Assembly: GCA_050010115.1 (NCBI GenBank)
Contig: JBEKLQ010000006.1
Span: 1-64,000, forward strand
Reading direction: 5' to 3'
Length of the DNA: 64,000 bases
Source: JAKACA01 sp050010115
Lineage (GTDB): Bacteria; Actinomycetota; Acidimicrobiia; Acidimicrobiales; Bog-793
The stretch's first letter is position 1. Each line of letters begins with the position of its first letter. Position numbers and translations under genes: made by a program. Positions 52,870-62,000 of this stretch are shown in pieces. The notes under the pieces are model-generated. The model saw only the letters and a program-made list of their open reading frames with translations. It did not search any database and was not told the origin of the DNA.

Positions 52870-53574
52870 TCAGGGCGAGGCGTCGGCGGGGCCGCCGGCC
52901 GCCGACGTCACGAGCGGCTCGAGGTCAGGACCGAGGCCGAACAGCTCGAGGCAGGGCTCGAGGTTCTCGATGGTGATGTCGGCCCGTCTCCGCTGATCAA
53001 AACGCTCCCTCGTCATCCGGAAGTTCTGGTGCACCGCCTGGGTCGAGCCGGCCCGGAGGCCCATCTGCTGGCCGTTGTCCTCGTAACCGAGGCGACGCGA
53101 CACGCGGATCGACCGCACGTTGTCGAGGAAGGCGCCGCTCAGGGCTTCGTGGGCGCCGAGGCCGGCGAACGCCAGGTGCAAGATGGCCGCGCGCATCTCT
53201 GTGCCGAGCCCGTGACCCTGGTGGGAGGCGGCCAGCCACGAGCCGGTGTGGACGGACCGCTGTACGACGAACTTCTCGGCGTTCAGCTCCTGGACGCCGA
53301 CCGGGTGCCCGTCGACGATGACGGCCATCTCGAGCTGCCACGCCTCGGGCGAGAAGTTGGCGCGCTGCCGCCACCACCACTGCATCGACTTGCGCTCACG
53401 CACCGGGCTCGGGTCGGACAGCCAGTCGGAGACGAAGTGGATCTCCCCGTCGGGGAACATCTCGGGGCTGGCGATGCTCGCGAGCTCGACGCACATCTCA
53501 TCGGTGGGGAAGCGCAGCTCGAGTCGCGGGGTGCGGACGACGAGGTCGAACAGGGGCCAGTACGGGTGTGCCAT
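52870..53574 (-). CDS. GNAT N-acetyltransferase (RimJ/RimL-like)
   Basis: About 234 residues. The GNAT acetyl-CoA site is visible in WLAASHQGHGLGTEMRAAIL and the following SIRVSRRLGYEDNG, as in RimJ/RimL-type acetyltransferases. The acceptor is unknown. The ATG is preceded on the minus strand by TATGCT with 5 bases between, a leaderless arrangement, and it is divergent from the helicase gene. The C-terminal Ala/Gly/Pro tail (VTSAAGGPADASP) is probably flexible. Confidence 0.85.
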   Translation of the reverse strand: MAHPYWPLFDLVVRTPRLELRFPTDEMCVELASIASPEMFPDGEIHFVSDWLSDPSPVRERKSMQWWWRQRANFSPEAWQLEMAVIVDGHPVGVQELNAEKFVVQRSVHTGSWLAASHQGHGLGTEMRAAILHLAFAGLGAHEALSGAFLDNVRSIRVSRRLGYEDNGQQMGLRAGSTQAVHQNFRMTRERFDQRRRADITIENLEPCLELFGLGPDLEPLVTSAAGGPADASP

Positions 53575-53579
53575 GCGAC

Positions 53580-53585
53580 AGCATA
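53580..53585 (-). promoter_or_regulatory. Candidate -10 box, leaderless GNAT transcript
   Basis: TATGCT on the minus strand, 5 bases before the ATG. It is paired back to back with TAACAT of the helicase gene, 19 bases away. Confidence 0.45.
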
Positions 53586-53604
53586 CGAGGATCGAGCGGT
53601 GCGC

Positions 53605-53610
53605 TAACAT
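53605..53610 (+). promoter_or_regulatory. Candidate -10 box, leaderless helicase transcript
   Basis: TAACAT, 7 bases before the helicase ATG. No Shine-Dalgarno sequence lies between. Confidence 0.5.
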
Positions 53611-53617
53611 CGAACGC

Positions 53618-55681
53618 ATGTTCGGTGCTGCATCCTGGGACGACGGCCTCGACGAAGCCCAGCTCGCCGCCGTCGCCCACGGAGAAGGGCCACTCGTCAT
53701 CGTGGCCGGGGCGGGCACGGGTAAGACACGGACGCTCACGGCTCGGGTGGCGCACCTGCTGGAGCGCGGCGTGCCGCCGGAGCGGGTGCTGCTGTTGAGT
53801 TTCACGCGCCGGGCGGCCGACGACATGCTGGCCCGGGCTGCCTCCCTGAGCGGCCACAGCGAGCTCGGCCGTCGGCTTCGTGGCGGGACGTTCCACTCGG
53901 TGGCGCACTTCATGATCTCGGCGTACGCCGAGGTGCTGGGGTTACCGGTGGGTTTCTCGGTGCTGGACCCCGCTGATGCTGCGGACGTGCTCGATCTGCT
54001 GCGGGAGGGCGAGCGTGCCGGCACCGGCGAGGTGAGGGCGCCCAAGTCGTCGACGCTCGTCGACGTCTACTCCCGTTGCGTGAACACGCGCCGGAGCCTG
54101 AGCGAGGTGCTGGCGAACGACTTCCCCTGGTGTGAGCCGCACACCGACGCCATCGCCGGACTGTTCCGGTCCTACGTCGCCCGCAAGCGCACGAACGGCC
54201 AGCTCGACTTCGACGACTTGCTGCTGTACTTCCGAGCGGCTCTTGCCGACGAGCCCATCGGTGAACGGATCGTCGCCATGTACGACCATGTCCTTGTCGA
54301 CGAGTACCAGGATGTGAACGCCCTGCAAGTGGACATCGTGCGGTTGCTGCGACCAGGTGGCCGTGGGCTCACCGTCGTCGGGGACGACGCCCAGGCCATC
54401 TACGGGTTCCGGGGCTCCGACTCGCGCTATCTGCACGATCTGGCGACGTCGATGCCCGAGGCGACGGTCGTGGCGCTCGAGCGCAACTTCCGCTCGCTCC
54501 AGCCGGTGCTCGACCTGGCCAACGTCGTCCGGCCGAGCGATCCCGGTCTCCGGCTGGTGCTGCGCGGGACCCGGGCCGGCGGGCGGCGCCCGGTCCTGTT
54601 GCGGTGCCACGATGCCCCGAGCGAGGCCCGCGCCGTGACGGACCGGATCCTCACGCTCCATGAGGAGGGGATGCGGCTGCGGGACCAGGCGGTCCTCGTG
54701 CGGGCGGCCCACCACAGCGACCTCATCGAATTGGAGCTGACGGCTCGGCGGGTGCCGTACCGGAAGTTCGGGGGGCTGCGTTTTGTGGAGGCTGCCCACG
54801 TGAAGGATTTCGTGGCCACGTTGCGGCTCCTCGACAACCCCGCCGACGAGCTGGCGTGGTTCCGGCTGCTCAGGCTGCACGACGGCATCGGCCCGTCCCG
54901 GGCACGCGACCTCGTCCAGCGGTTGGCGCCCCAGGAAGGTTGGGCCGGGGCCGAGTGGTCCGAGGCCGTTGCGGCCGCCCCACCGAAAGCCCGTGTGGTG
55001 CTGGGCGAGACACTTGCGCTCGTTGCTTCGGCGAGGGCGGCCGGCAGCGTGAGCGAGCGGGTTGACGCCGTGTGCCGGGCGCTCGAGCCGTTGGTGCTGT
55101 CTCACTACACCGCCGGCGAGGCCCGCAACGGCGACCTTGCCCGGTTGGCGTCGGCGGCCGCAGAGGTCGGCGACCTGGGGACGTGGCTCGGGGAGATCAC
55201 GCTCGACCCACCAGCTTCGACCGGTGACTTCGCCGGGCCGCCGCATCTCGACGAGGACTACGTCGTGATCTCGACGGTGCACTCGGCCAAGGGCCTCGAA
55301 TGGCTGGCGGTGCACCTGCCTCACCTCGTCGACGGCGCCTTCCCCTCGGACATGGCGCTCACCACGCCGGCCGGCTTGGCCGAGGAGCGCCGGCTGTTCT
55401 ACGTAGCCGCCACCCGAGCCCGGGACCAGCTCAACCTGTACACACCGCTCCGGATGCCCCACCACCGGCGCTCCCGCAACGATCGGCACAGTTACGCGCC
55501 GGCGAGCAGGTTCCTCGATCGCGACCTTTTGGCGACGGTCGAGCTCGCCGAGCAGGTTCCGGCTCGGCTGACTGCCGGTCTTGGTGCGATCGGGGGACTG
55601 GTCGAGAACCAGGCCGGCGAGGCCACCGTGCCGGTCGGGGCGGCGTCCGTGGCGGCGGATCTCGATTCGTTGTGGCGCTGA
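53618..55681 (+). CDS. UvrD/Rep-family DNA helicase
   Basis: A 687-residue superfamily 1A helicase. Motifs in order: Walker A AGAGTGKTRTL (about 30-40), motif II DEYQDVNALQ, motif III GDDAQAIYGFRG, motif IV near ALERNFRS, motif V STVHSAKGLEW and motif VI FYVAATRARDQL. It would unwind DNA in repair or replication. The canonical TATRAR is AATRAR here. The ATG at 53618 matches the family start; longer upstream frames are antisense to the GNAT gene. No AdnA/AdnB or RecB-type nuclease domain is present. Confidence 0.93.
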   Translation: MFGAASWDDGLDEAQLAAVAHGEGPLVIVAGAGTGKTRTLTARVAHLLERGVPPERVLLLSFTRRAADDMLARAASLSGHSELGRRLRGGTFHSVAHFMISAYAEVLGLPVGFSVLDPADAADVLDLLREGERAGTGEVRAPKSSTLVDVYSRCVNTRRSLSEVLANDFPWCEPHTDAIAGLFRSYVARKRTNGQLDFDDLLLYFRAALADEPIGERIVAMYDHVLVDEYQDVNALQVDIVRLLRPGGRGLTVVGDDAQAIYGFRGSDSRYLHDLATSMPEATVVALERNFRSLQPVLDLANVVRPSDPGLRLVLRGTRAGGRRPVLLRCHDAPSEARAVTDRILTLHEEGMRLRDQAVLVRAAHHSDLIELELTARRVPYRKFGGLRFVEAAHVKDFVATLRLLDNPADELAWFRLLRLHDGIGPSRARDLVQRLAPQEGWAGAEWSEAVAAAPPKARVVLGETLALVASARAAGSVSERVDAVCRALEPLVLSHYTAGEARNGDLARLASAAAEVGDLGTWLGEITLDPPASTGDFAGPPHLDEDYVVISTVHSAKGLEWLAVHLPHLVDGAFPSDMALTTPAGLAEERRLFYVAATRARDQLNLYTPLRMPHHRRSRNDRHSYAPASRFLDRDLLATVELAEQVPARLTAGLGAIGGLVENQAGEATVPVGAASVAADLDSLWR

Positions 55682-55724
55682 GCCGGTGACGTGACGCCTC
55701 CGAGCCGGGGCCGCTGGTCGGCTC

Positions 55725-56636
55725 TCAGCTCCGGTAGGGCGCTGCGACCTCTTCGAGCAACTGCGCCATGTTGTCGAGGCGCCGGGACAGCTCGGAGCCG
55801 AGGGCGCGGTCCACGACGACGAACTCGTCGATGCCCAGCCGCTCGTACTCGCCGAAGTGCTCGCCGATCTCCGCCGGCGTCCCGATGAGCGACGGCATGC
55901 CGCGGCCCTGTCCTCTCCAGCGCTCGAGCAGGGCGGGATCGTCGCTCATACGGAGGAGCGCCTGCGTGGATCTCTCAACCGAGGCCGGGTCTCGTGACAC
56001 GGCCTCGCAGTGAGCCTCGAAGACCGCCTTCTTGTGGGCGATCAGATCCGGGGTACCCCAGCAGTTCCAGATGTCAGCCCAGCGGGCGGCCATCCGCATC
56101 GAGACCCGCTCGCCGGCCGCACCGATCAGGAGCGGCAGGGGCGACTGGATGGGTTTCGGCTCGCAGGGGGCGTCCGAGAGTCGGTAGTAGTGCCCCTCGA
56201 AGTTCGACCGCTCCTCGGTCAGCAACAGGCGCACCACCTCGCAGGCCTCGTCGAGACGGGCCAGGCGCTCGGGGATCTCGTACAACTCGATCCCGTAGGC
56301 GTCGTGCTCGTTCACCTGCCATCCCGCTCCGAGGCCGAGCACGAGGCGCCCGTTGCTGATGCGGTCCGCCGTCGCCGCCATCTTGGCGAGGATCGCCGGG
56401 TGGCGGTAGGTGTTCCCGCTGACGAGGACGCCGAGGCGGGCTCGCTCCGTCAGTGCGGCGATGGCGCTGAGCGCCGTCCAGGCTTCGAGCCGGGGCCCGA
56501 GGCCGGGCGGCTGCTCGTTCGGCATGAAGTGGTCAGCGACGTAGATGCCGTCCCACCCGGTCGAATCGGCCACTCGAGCGGTCTCGGCGACCTCAGCCCA
56601 CGGCTGCTCGGTGCCGATCCAGATGACGAAGCGCAC
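55725..56636 (-). CDS. LLM-class flavin/F420-dependent oxidoreductase
   Basis: A 303-residue luciferase-like monooxygenase/F420-dependent oxidoreductase. Marks are the N-terminal FVIWIGTEQPWAEVAETARV, WDGIYVADHFMP, and RLVLGLGAGWQVNEHDAYG. Substrate unknown; F420 use is inferred from the family and likely taxon. GTG start 8 bases after TAGGCT (minus strand). The first three bases of that box are the TAG stop of the upstream YfhO-like gene. Confidence 0.88.
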   Translation of the reverse strand: MRFVIWIGTEQPWAEVAETARVADSTGWDGIYVADHFMPNEQPPGLGPRLEAWTALSAIAALTERARLGVLVSGNTYRHPAILAKMAATADRISNGRLVLGLGAGWQVNEHDAYGIELYEIPERLARLDEACEVVRLLLTEERSNFEGHYYRLSDAPCEPKPIQSPLPLLIGAAGERVSMRMAARWADIWNCWGTPDLIAHKKAVFEAHCEAVSRDPASVERSTQALLRMSDDPALLERWRGQGRGMPSLIGTPAEIGEHFGEYERLGIDEFVVVDRALGSELSRRLDNMAQLLEEVAAPYRS

Positions 56637-56644
56637 GGCGGGCG

Positions 56645-56650
56645 AGCCTA
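56645..56650 (-). promoter_or_regulatory. Candidate -10 box overlapping the upstream stop codon
   Basis: TAGGCT on the minus strand, 8 bases before the LLM oxidoreductase GTG. Its TAG is the stop codon of the YfhO-like gene. Confidence 0.35.
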
Positions 56651-59644
56651 CCGGCCGGCCACGGGCGGCATCTCGGGGGCGAGGCGGCGCCTGGGCGGGC
56701 TGCTGCGCCGGCGCCGGCGCCGGAGCCCGACGACGGCCAGTACCGCGCACGCCAACGTACCGAGCACGCCGGCACCAAGCCCGACGTCCGCCCGGGCAGA
56801 TCGGTAGTGCCAGATGACTTCGTAGTGGCCCGCCGGCAGCTCGACCCCTTGCAGGAGGCCGACAGGGACGACGGTTCGAGTGTGGGCCGGCCCGAGGCTT
56901 CCTCCGGCTCCCACGCGCTGGATCGTGGCGGTCCACCCCGGAGAGTACTGCTCGCTCCGCACGAGCAGCACGGGGGCAGGGGAGTCGACCACGTCGACGG
57001 GGTCCTGCCAGTAGGCGACCGTAAGGGTGGTGACCGACCCCGACGCGGCCGGCGCCGAGGCGACCCTCGCTCTCGGCGCCTCGACCCAGGCCGCCCCCCG
57101 AGCCTTGGTGTCGCCGTACAGCACCAGGGGGCCGATCCGGCCCACATAGATCCAGTGTGGTGGCTGCAGCAGCCCCTGCAGCCAGCCGTTCAGCACGTAG
57201 GTGACCGTGCCGGATGACCGCTGGTGCAGCGCGAGGGGCGCGCTCGCAGCGTCAGCTGTCACGGCGACCGCCCCGACGACCGGCTCACTGGTGGCGGAGG
57301 CGCCCGGGTCGGTCACGGAGACGGCCAGCGCCCCTCTGCCTGCGGCGATCTGTGACGACGGAAGGGGGAGCGACGCACGTTCTCCTTCTGGCGCCCCGCT
57401 GACGCGAACGGTCCGTCCGTTCGCCAGAGTCACCGTGACGACGACCGCACCGGTGGGCGATGGCCCCTCCTGCGGGTCGAAGAGCACCGTCACCGCCGAG
57501 ATCCGAGTCGGCGCCGGCAGTTCCCACCGCACGCCCGCCGCGACGAGGCGCCACGGACCGGCGGGCGGGTAGGTGGCGCGGGCGACGTCGCCTGGCTGGC
57601 GGTCGGCGGCGCTCGTACCCACCGCCAGCGGGGGACCGGGCGGGATCCGGGGTGCCGTGCCGCTCGGGAGGATCGTGCCGAATTGCTCAGGCACCACGGC
57701 GACGACACCGAGGTCGAGCTCGTCGTAGAGGGGCCCGAGCAGTGCGGACGGGAGCAGGTTCTCGACGTCGTGGGAGCCGGTGGCCGCTTCGTAGGCGGCA
57801 GGCACGGCCGAGCCGTAGCCCTGCACGGAGGCGAGTGCGTGCAACAGGACGAGGTCGTTCACACCCAGTTCGTCAACGAGAAATGGCGGAAAGTCGAGCG
57901 CCAGCTGGTCCGGATCGTCGATGGCGGTGCGGGCTCCGGGGGCGAGGTGAGTCTTGAGGGTGCTGGCGGCCGGGTTGGAGGAGGCAAGCGTCGACAGCGG
58001 GATGGGCTGGTAGGAGGCCATCGCGACGAACAGCAGCAGGTCGGCGGCCACGACGGTGGCGGCAGCGCGGCGCCAACCGTCGATCGAAGGCCAGCTCGAG
58101 CGCCACAGCACGACAAGCCCGCCGAGGGCGATCACGACGGCGGCGGCGTAGTAGCCGGCCATCTGGGTGGGCAGGTCAGCCTGAATGCTGGTGACGCCGA
58201 GCCACCGCTCCACCGGTGCGGTCCAGGCGAACATCGACGCGACGAGGCCGAGGACTGCCGCCACCGGGATCGCACCGGCCCGCCGCTCAGCCCGCGTCGG
58301 CTCGCTCGCGCCCGCTCGGGCGCCGGTTCCTGCGCCCGCTCGGGCGCCGGTTCCTGCGCCCGCCGGTCGGAAGGTGTCCACGAACACCGCCAGCAGGGCA
58401 GCGAGGGCGAAGTCGCCGATGGCGGCGTTGCGGTTCTGGAGGCGCTGGCCGCCGTAGAGGGGGAGGTGGACGAGCAGGTGGCCGAGGGGAGTCTCGGTGC
58501 CGGTCGACAGCACGGCTCCTACGACGAACATGGCGTACCAGACGCCAAGCCCACTGCGTGAAGGCTCGGAGGCTGGGGCGCTGTCGCCCGGCTGGTTGTG
58601 TCCCTGGAGCCGGGCGAACCCCTGGCGGGCCCGCCGCGTGAGCTGCCCGAGCCACCGGGGCGCAAGCGCGAACAGGGCGATGAGCGGCAGGATGCCGACG
58701 GCGTAGGTGACCTCGGGCATGTTGAGCGGTCCGGCGTAGCTCGGCATGCCGAAATTGCCGTTGCCGCCCAGCAGGTACGGCGTCACCAGCAGGGGAAGGT
58801 CGCTCCAGCCGAGCGAACCGCTCCCGAAAAGACTCAGCGTGCTCACCGACCGCTGCGACGAGTGCAGGTACACGAGACCCGGGAGCCACTGCACGGCCGA
58901 CATGGCGATGGCGACGGCGGCGCCGGCTCCCACGCCGGTCACGACGCGCCTCGCGACCGATGGCGCCCGCCAGCACCGAGCCGCCAGGTACAACACGGCG
59001 ATGATGGCATCGCTCGAGACGGCTCTCGGGTCGCCGGCGAGCACGACCAGGGCGGCGGAGGCTCCCAGCAGGGCGATCCAATGGCCGGATCCCGCCAACC
59101 AGCCGCCGCCTCGGACGGGCGGGCGTCGAGCGCCGGCCACCCGGAACATGCCGTCGATCGCAAGGAGGATCCATGGTGCCAGCGCAGTCCCCTCGATCAG
59201 TCCGAGATGGCACTGCTGCCCACTCACGAAACCCATCTCGCTCCAGGTGACCGCCCCCAACACTGCAGCCAGCGGTGAGCAGCCCTGCCGGCGCAGGAAC
59301 AGGTGGAAGCCCACGCCGCAGGCGATCCCCGCCAGCACGATGTTCACCTCGAAAGAGACGACGCCAGGCAGGACGGCGAACAGCCAGGTCCCGGGGAACA
59401 TCGCTCCTGCGTTCCACCCTGCAAGCAGCGGGACGCCGCTCCAGATCCCCGGGTCCCACAGCGGCAGCCGTCCGTGGGCGAGCAGCTGGCCTACGAGAAC
59501 GCGCAGCGGGTAGTTCTGCGTGAGGTTGTCACCGTCGAGCACGGGATGACCGGCGAGCGCCCAGGGCACGTTCACGAGGACCGGCACAACGACGAGGATC
59601 CCGAGCGCCCACCGGTCGGCACGGGTCAGGCGAGCGCGCACCAC
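56648..59644 (-). CDS. YfhO-like polytopic membrane protein
   Basis: About 998 residues with many membrane helices in the first 520 residues and a large outside C-terminal region (roughly 560-960), then a final helix and an Arg-rich tail. Segments such as GHPVLDGDNLTQNYPLRVLVG, LPLWDPGIWSGVPLLAG and GFVSGQQCHLGLIEGTALAPW fit the YfhO/GT-C-like group, which transfers sugars to membrane lipids or polymers. GTG 59662, 59644 and 59641 are possible starts; 59644 follows TAACGT by 5 bases. A 24-nt repeat adds a Gly/Ala/Arg stretch near residue 430-446. Confidence 0.8.
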   Translation of the reverse strand: MVRARLTRADRWALGILVVVPVLVNVPWALAGHPVLDGDNLTQNYPLRVLVGQLLAHGRLPLWDPGIWSGVPLLAGWNAGAMFPGTWLFAVLPGVVSFEVNIVLAGIACGVGFHLFLRRQGCSPLAAVLGAVTWSEMGFVSGQQCHLGLIEGTALAPWILLAIDGMFRVAGARRPPVRGGGWLAGSGHWIALLGASAALVVLAGDPRAVSSDAIIAVLYLAARCWRAPSVARRVVTGVGAGAAVAIAMSAVQWLPGLVYLHSSQRSVSTLSLFGSGSLGWSDLPLLVTPYLLGGNGNFGMPSYAGPLNMPEVTYAVGILPLIALFALAPRWLGQLTRRARQGFARLQGHNQPGDSAPASEPSRSGLGVWYAMFVVGAVLSTGTETPLGHLLVHLPLYGGQRLQNRNAAIGDFALAALLAVFVDTFRPAGAGTGARAGAGTGARAGASEPTRAERRAGAIPVAAVLGLVASMFAWTAPVERWLGVTSIQADLPTQMAGYYAAAVVIALGGLVVLWRSSWPSIDGWRRAAATVVAADLLLFVAMASYQPIPLSTLASSNPAASTLKTHLAPGARTAIDDPDQLALDFPPFLVDELGVNDLVLLHALASVQGYGSAVPAAYEAATGSHDVENLLPSALLGPLYDELDLGVVAVVPEQFGTILPSGTAPRIPPGPPLAVGTSAADRQPGDVARATYPPAGPWRLVAAGVRWELPAPTRISAVTVLFDPQEGPSPTGAVVVTVTLANGRTVRVSGAPEGERASLPLPSSQIAAGRGALAVSVTDPGASATSEPVVGAVAVTADAASAPLALHQRSSGTVTYVLNGWLQGLLQPPHWIYVGRIGPLVLYGDTKARGAAWVEAPRARVASAPAASGSVTTLTVAYWQDPVDVVDSPAPVLLVRSEQYSPGWTATIQRVGAGGSLGPAHTRTVVPVGLLQGVELPAGHYEVIWHYRSARADVGLGAGVLGTLACAVLAVVGLRRRRRRSSPPRRRLAPEMPPVAGR
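58308..58355 (-). repeat. 24-bp tandem repeat inside the YfhO-like gene
   Basis: Two perfect units (58308-58331, 58332-58355) plus a partial third. In frame they encode GAGTGARA repeats in a cytoplasmic or loop region between membrane helices. Confidence 0.9.
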
Positions 59645-59649
59645 TGTCG

Positions 59650-59655
59650 ACGTTA
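59650..59655 (-). promoter_or_regulatory. Candidate -10 box, YfhO-like gene
   Basis: TAACGT on the minus strand, 5-8 bases before the GTG codons at 59644 and 59641. It faces the TAACGT box of the divergent LLM gene. Confidence 0.4.
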
Positions 59656-59699
59656 GAGCCACCCGCGCGGTCCCGCGTGACTTCGGCCGGAGGGCGCCC

Positions 59700-59705
59700 T
59701 AACGT
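59700..59705 (+). promoter_or_regulatory. Candidate -10 box, leaderless LLM oxidoreductase transcript
   Basis: TAACGT, 7 bases before ATG 59713. The same hexamer is used on the opposite strand for the divergent YfhO-like gene. Confidence 0.5.
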
Positions 59706-59712
59706 CCATCGG

Positions 59713-60561
59713 ATGAAATACGGCTTGTTTCTCCCTCTCTACGGCGAATTCGCCGATCCGGCTCGTGTCGTCGACGTCGCGCGGCAGGCTGAGCAAGCGG
59801 GTTGGGACGGCTTGTTCGTCTGGGACCACGTATATGGCGGTGAGGGCGTCCCGGTCGGTGACGCCTTCGTGGCGCTGGCAGCCGTCGCAGCCGTCACGAC
59901 CAAGATTCGTCTCGGCCCGCTGGTCACGCCCCTAGCCCGGCGGCGGCCTTGGGTGGTCGCCCGTCAGACGACGTCGGTGGATCACCTCTCGCGCGGCCGG
60001 TTCATCTTCGGGACCGGGCTCGGCGACGAAGGCTGGAGCGGGGAGATGACAGCGTTCTCCGAGCGGGCGCAGGAGGAGGATGAGCGTGCGGCGCTGCTCG
60101 ACGAAGCGATCGCCGTGCTCTTGCAGTTCTGGTCGGGCAAGCCCGTTCGCCATGACGGACAGTGGCTGCAGGTGGACTCGGCGGCGTTTCTTCCGACGCC
60201 GTTGCAACGACCCAGGATCCCGGTCTGGGTGAGTGCCCGCTGGCCCCGGAGGAACCCGCTGCGCCGAGCCGCCCATGTCGACGGGATCTTGCCGGTGTGG
60301 ACCGAGGTCCGCGATCTCCGCGTCTCGCCGGACGTGGCGGAAGTGCGGAAGATCCGCGAAGAGGTGGTCCGGCTGGGAGCGCCCCGGCGTCATGACCTCG
60401 TCCTGCGCGGCGTGCTCGGTCCGAAGTGGACCGCAGAGGCGCTCGACTACTTGCGCGTGATCGAGAACGCCGGCGCCACGTGGTGGCTGGAGGCCTTCGA
60501 TCATGACGAGCCGGCCTCGGCGGTGCTCGACCGGACCATGGCCGGCCCGCCCCGGGCCTGA
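59713..60561 (+). CDS. LLM-class flavin/F420-dependent oxidoreductase
   Basis: A 282-residue luciferase-like fold protein. Segments KYGLFLPLYGEFADP, GWDGLFVWDHVYGGEG, TKIRLGPLVTPLARRRPW and SRGRFIFGTGLGDE are typical. It differs from the LLM protein at 55725-56636 in the substrate region, so it is not a recent copy. The substrate and coenzyme (FMN or F420) are not fixed. Confidence 0.9.
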   Translation: MKYGLFLPLYGEFADPARVVDVARQAEQAGWDGLFVWDHVYGGEGVPVGDAFVALAAVAAVTTKIRLGPLVTPLARRRPWVVARQTTSVDHLSRGRFIFGTGLGDEGWSGEMTAFSERAQEEDERAALLDEAIAVLLQFWSGKPVRHDGQWLQVDSAAFLPTPLQRPRIPVWVSARWPRRNPLRRAAHVDGILPVWTEVRDLRVSPDVAEVRKIREEVVRLGAPRRHDLVLRGVLGPKWTAEALDYLRVIENAGATWWLEAFDHDEPASAVLDRTMAGPPRA

Positions 60562-60688
60562 ACAGCCTGGCCGGCTCTCGTTGAGGCGCCGGCGAGATCC
60601 AATCCGGAAACTTGCCCCGCAAGGAGAGAAGCCTGGGCGGTGTCTCGTTAGAGTGGACCTGAGACGAAGCGCGGAAGGAGCAACGGCG

Positions 60689-61933
60689 GTGAACCCCAAG
60701 GACCGTGCCTCTCGTGGTGCGCGTCCGTCGACCGTTTCGAAGCTTTCGACGCACCGGCGCCCATCGATGACGGTTCTCACCGTGGTGGTGGCGTGCGCGG
60801 TGATCGCCGGGGGTGCCACCGGCCTGACGGCGATCGTCGCCCGGACCTCCGGGCATGCGACTGTTCACAGCCTCGCCGCCAGCTGTGTCGCCCCGCAGGC
60901 CTCGCCGGCTGGGGTCGCTTCGGACCACTTGGGCGCCTGGACGTTCAACTTGTTGGAGGCGGGGACGTTCGGCTCCGTCGTCTCGGCAACATCGGGCTTG
61001 TACGCGCTGCAGGCGTGCGGGACCGAGGAGACCGAGCTGCGCGTGCTCCGAATCGACACGAGTGGCAAAGTGCTCGGGGTGTCGGCTGACTTCAAGCGGG
61101 CAGCGTTGCTGACGAGCAGCCTTGCGATTGCCGACGGCTCGCTTTACGTGGGCACCGCCCAGCTCGACATCTCCGGTCCGGGCGGCTCGGCTCCGTACGA
61201 TCTCACGCTCTACCGCCTTGACCTGCAGACGCTGCGGGTGCTCGGGTCGCGTTCGATGGGCCGCGGTTACGGCTTGTCGTTGTTCGGGGGTGCGGGCGCG
61301 AGGTCAGGGCCGGCCTACGCACAGTCGCTGCTTGCCTCGACCGGTGAGGCTCTGCTCGCCGTCTCGCCGGACTCGCTGCAGGCCACCATCCTGGCATCGT
61401 TCGGCGGCTCGATCGGCCAGCGCGTCTCGGTCGAGCCCGGCCTCCGATACGTGGCGGTCAGCCTCTTCTCGCCGGGAGCGGTGCCGCCGGCTGCCACCGC
61501 GAGCATCGAGCTGTTCGATCTCGCCTCCCGGCGGGTCGTGTCGTCGGTGCAGCTGAAGAGCGGGTCGGACGTCGAATCGCTCGCCCTTGGACGGACGGGG
61601 TTGTGGGCCTCGATCGGCGACGGGATGAGCACGCAACTGTGGCGCTACACGGTCCCGGCGTTGGGTGCTTCGGGCGCACCGACGGGTGTGCCAGCGACCT
61701 TGCAGACGATCGATCTGAGCCAGACCGGGGACGTCGTCTGGCTCTGGGGCTCGACGCTGTTGGGATGCGCCGACGCCTCGACCGGGCGGCTGCTCGCCTC
61801 CACGGCGCCGGCGGGCTCACCGTCGGCGTCCGTGAGTGCGACCGTCGAGGCCGGCTCGGACACCGTCGCCGTAACGCCGGCGGGAATCGGCACGGTAGGC
61901 GCCCCGACGGCCTGCCGGGGCGCCCGCTCCTGA
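60689..61933 (+). CDS. Membrane-anchored propeller-like protein of unknown function
   Basis: About 414 residues. A basic cytoplasmic stretch of about 26 residues precedes a membrane helix (MTVLTVVVACAVIAGGATGL), so the rest is outside the membrane. The outer part has repeating short beta-rich motifs (SGLYALQACGTEETELRVLR, GSLYVGTAQLD, GEALLAVSPDSLQATIL, TASIELFDLASRRVVSSVQL), suggesting a propeller. No enzyme motif is seen. GTG start with GGAAGGAG 7-8 bases upstream. Confidence 0.7.
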   Translation: MNPKDRASRGARPSTVSKLSTHRRPSMTVLTVVVACAVIAGGATGLTAIVARTSGHATVHSLAASCVAPQASPAGVASDHLGAWTFNLLEAGTFGSVVSATSGLYALQACGTEETELRVLRIDTSGKVLGVSADFKRAALLTSSLAIADGSLYVGTAQLDISGPGGSAPYDLTLYRLDLQTLRVLGSRSMGRGYGLSLFGGAGARSGPAYAQSLLASTGEALLAVSPDSLQATILASFGGSIGQRVSVEPGLRYVAVSLFSPGAVPPAATASIELFDLASRRVVSSVQLKSGSDVESLALGRTGLWASIGDGMSTQLWRYTVPALGASGAPTGVPATLQTIDLSQTGDVVWLWGSTLLGCADASTGRLLASTAPAGSPSASVSATVEAGSDTVAVTPAGIGTVGAPTACRGARS

Positions 61934-61988
61934 GCGAGTTGTAGCCCACCGGCTCTGTCACACCGGTGATCGGTCACGAGGACCCGCC

Positions 61989-61994
61989 TAGCCT
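61989..61994 (+). promoter_or_regulatory. Candidate -10 box, leaderless sarcosine oxidase transcript
   Basis: TAGCCT, 6 bases before the sarcosine oxidase ATG. Confidence 0.5.
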
Positions 61995-62000
61995 GAGGCG

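Noticed and set aside
53942..55489. Long minus-strand open frame opposite the helicase gene
   Set aside because: The helicase has all SF1 motifs; the opposite frame is His/Arg/Gly-rich shadow sequence without recognisable domains.
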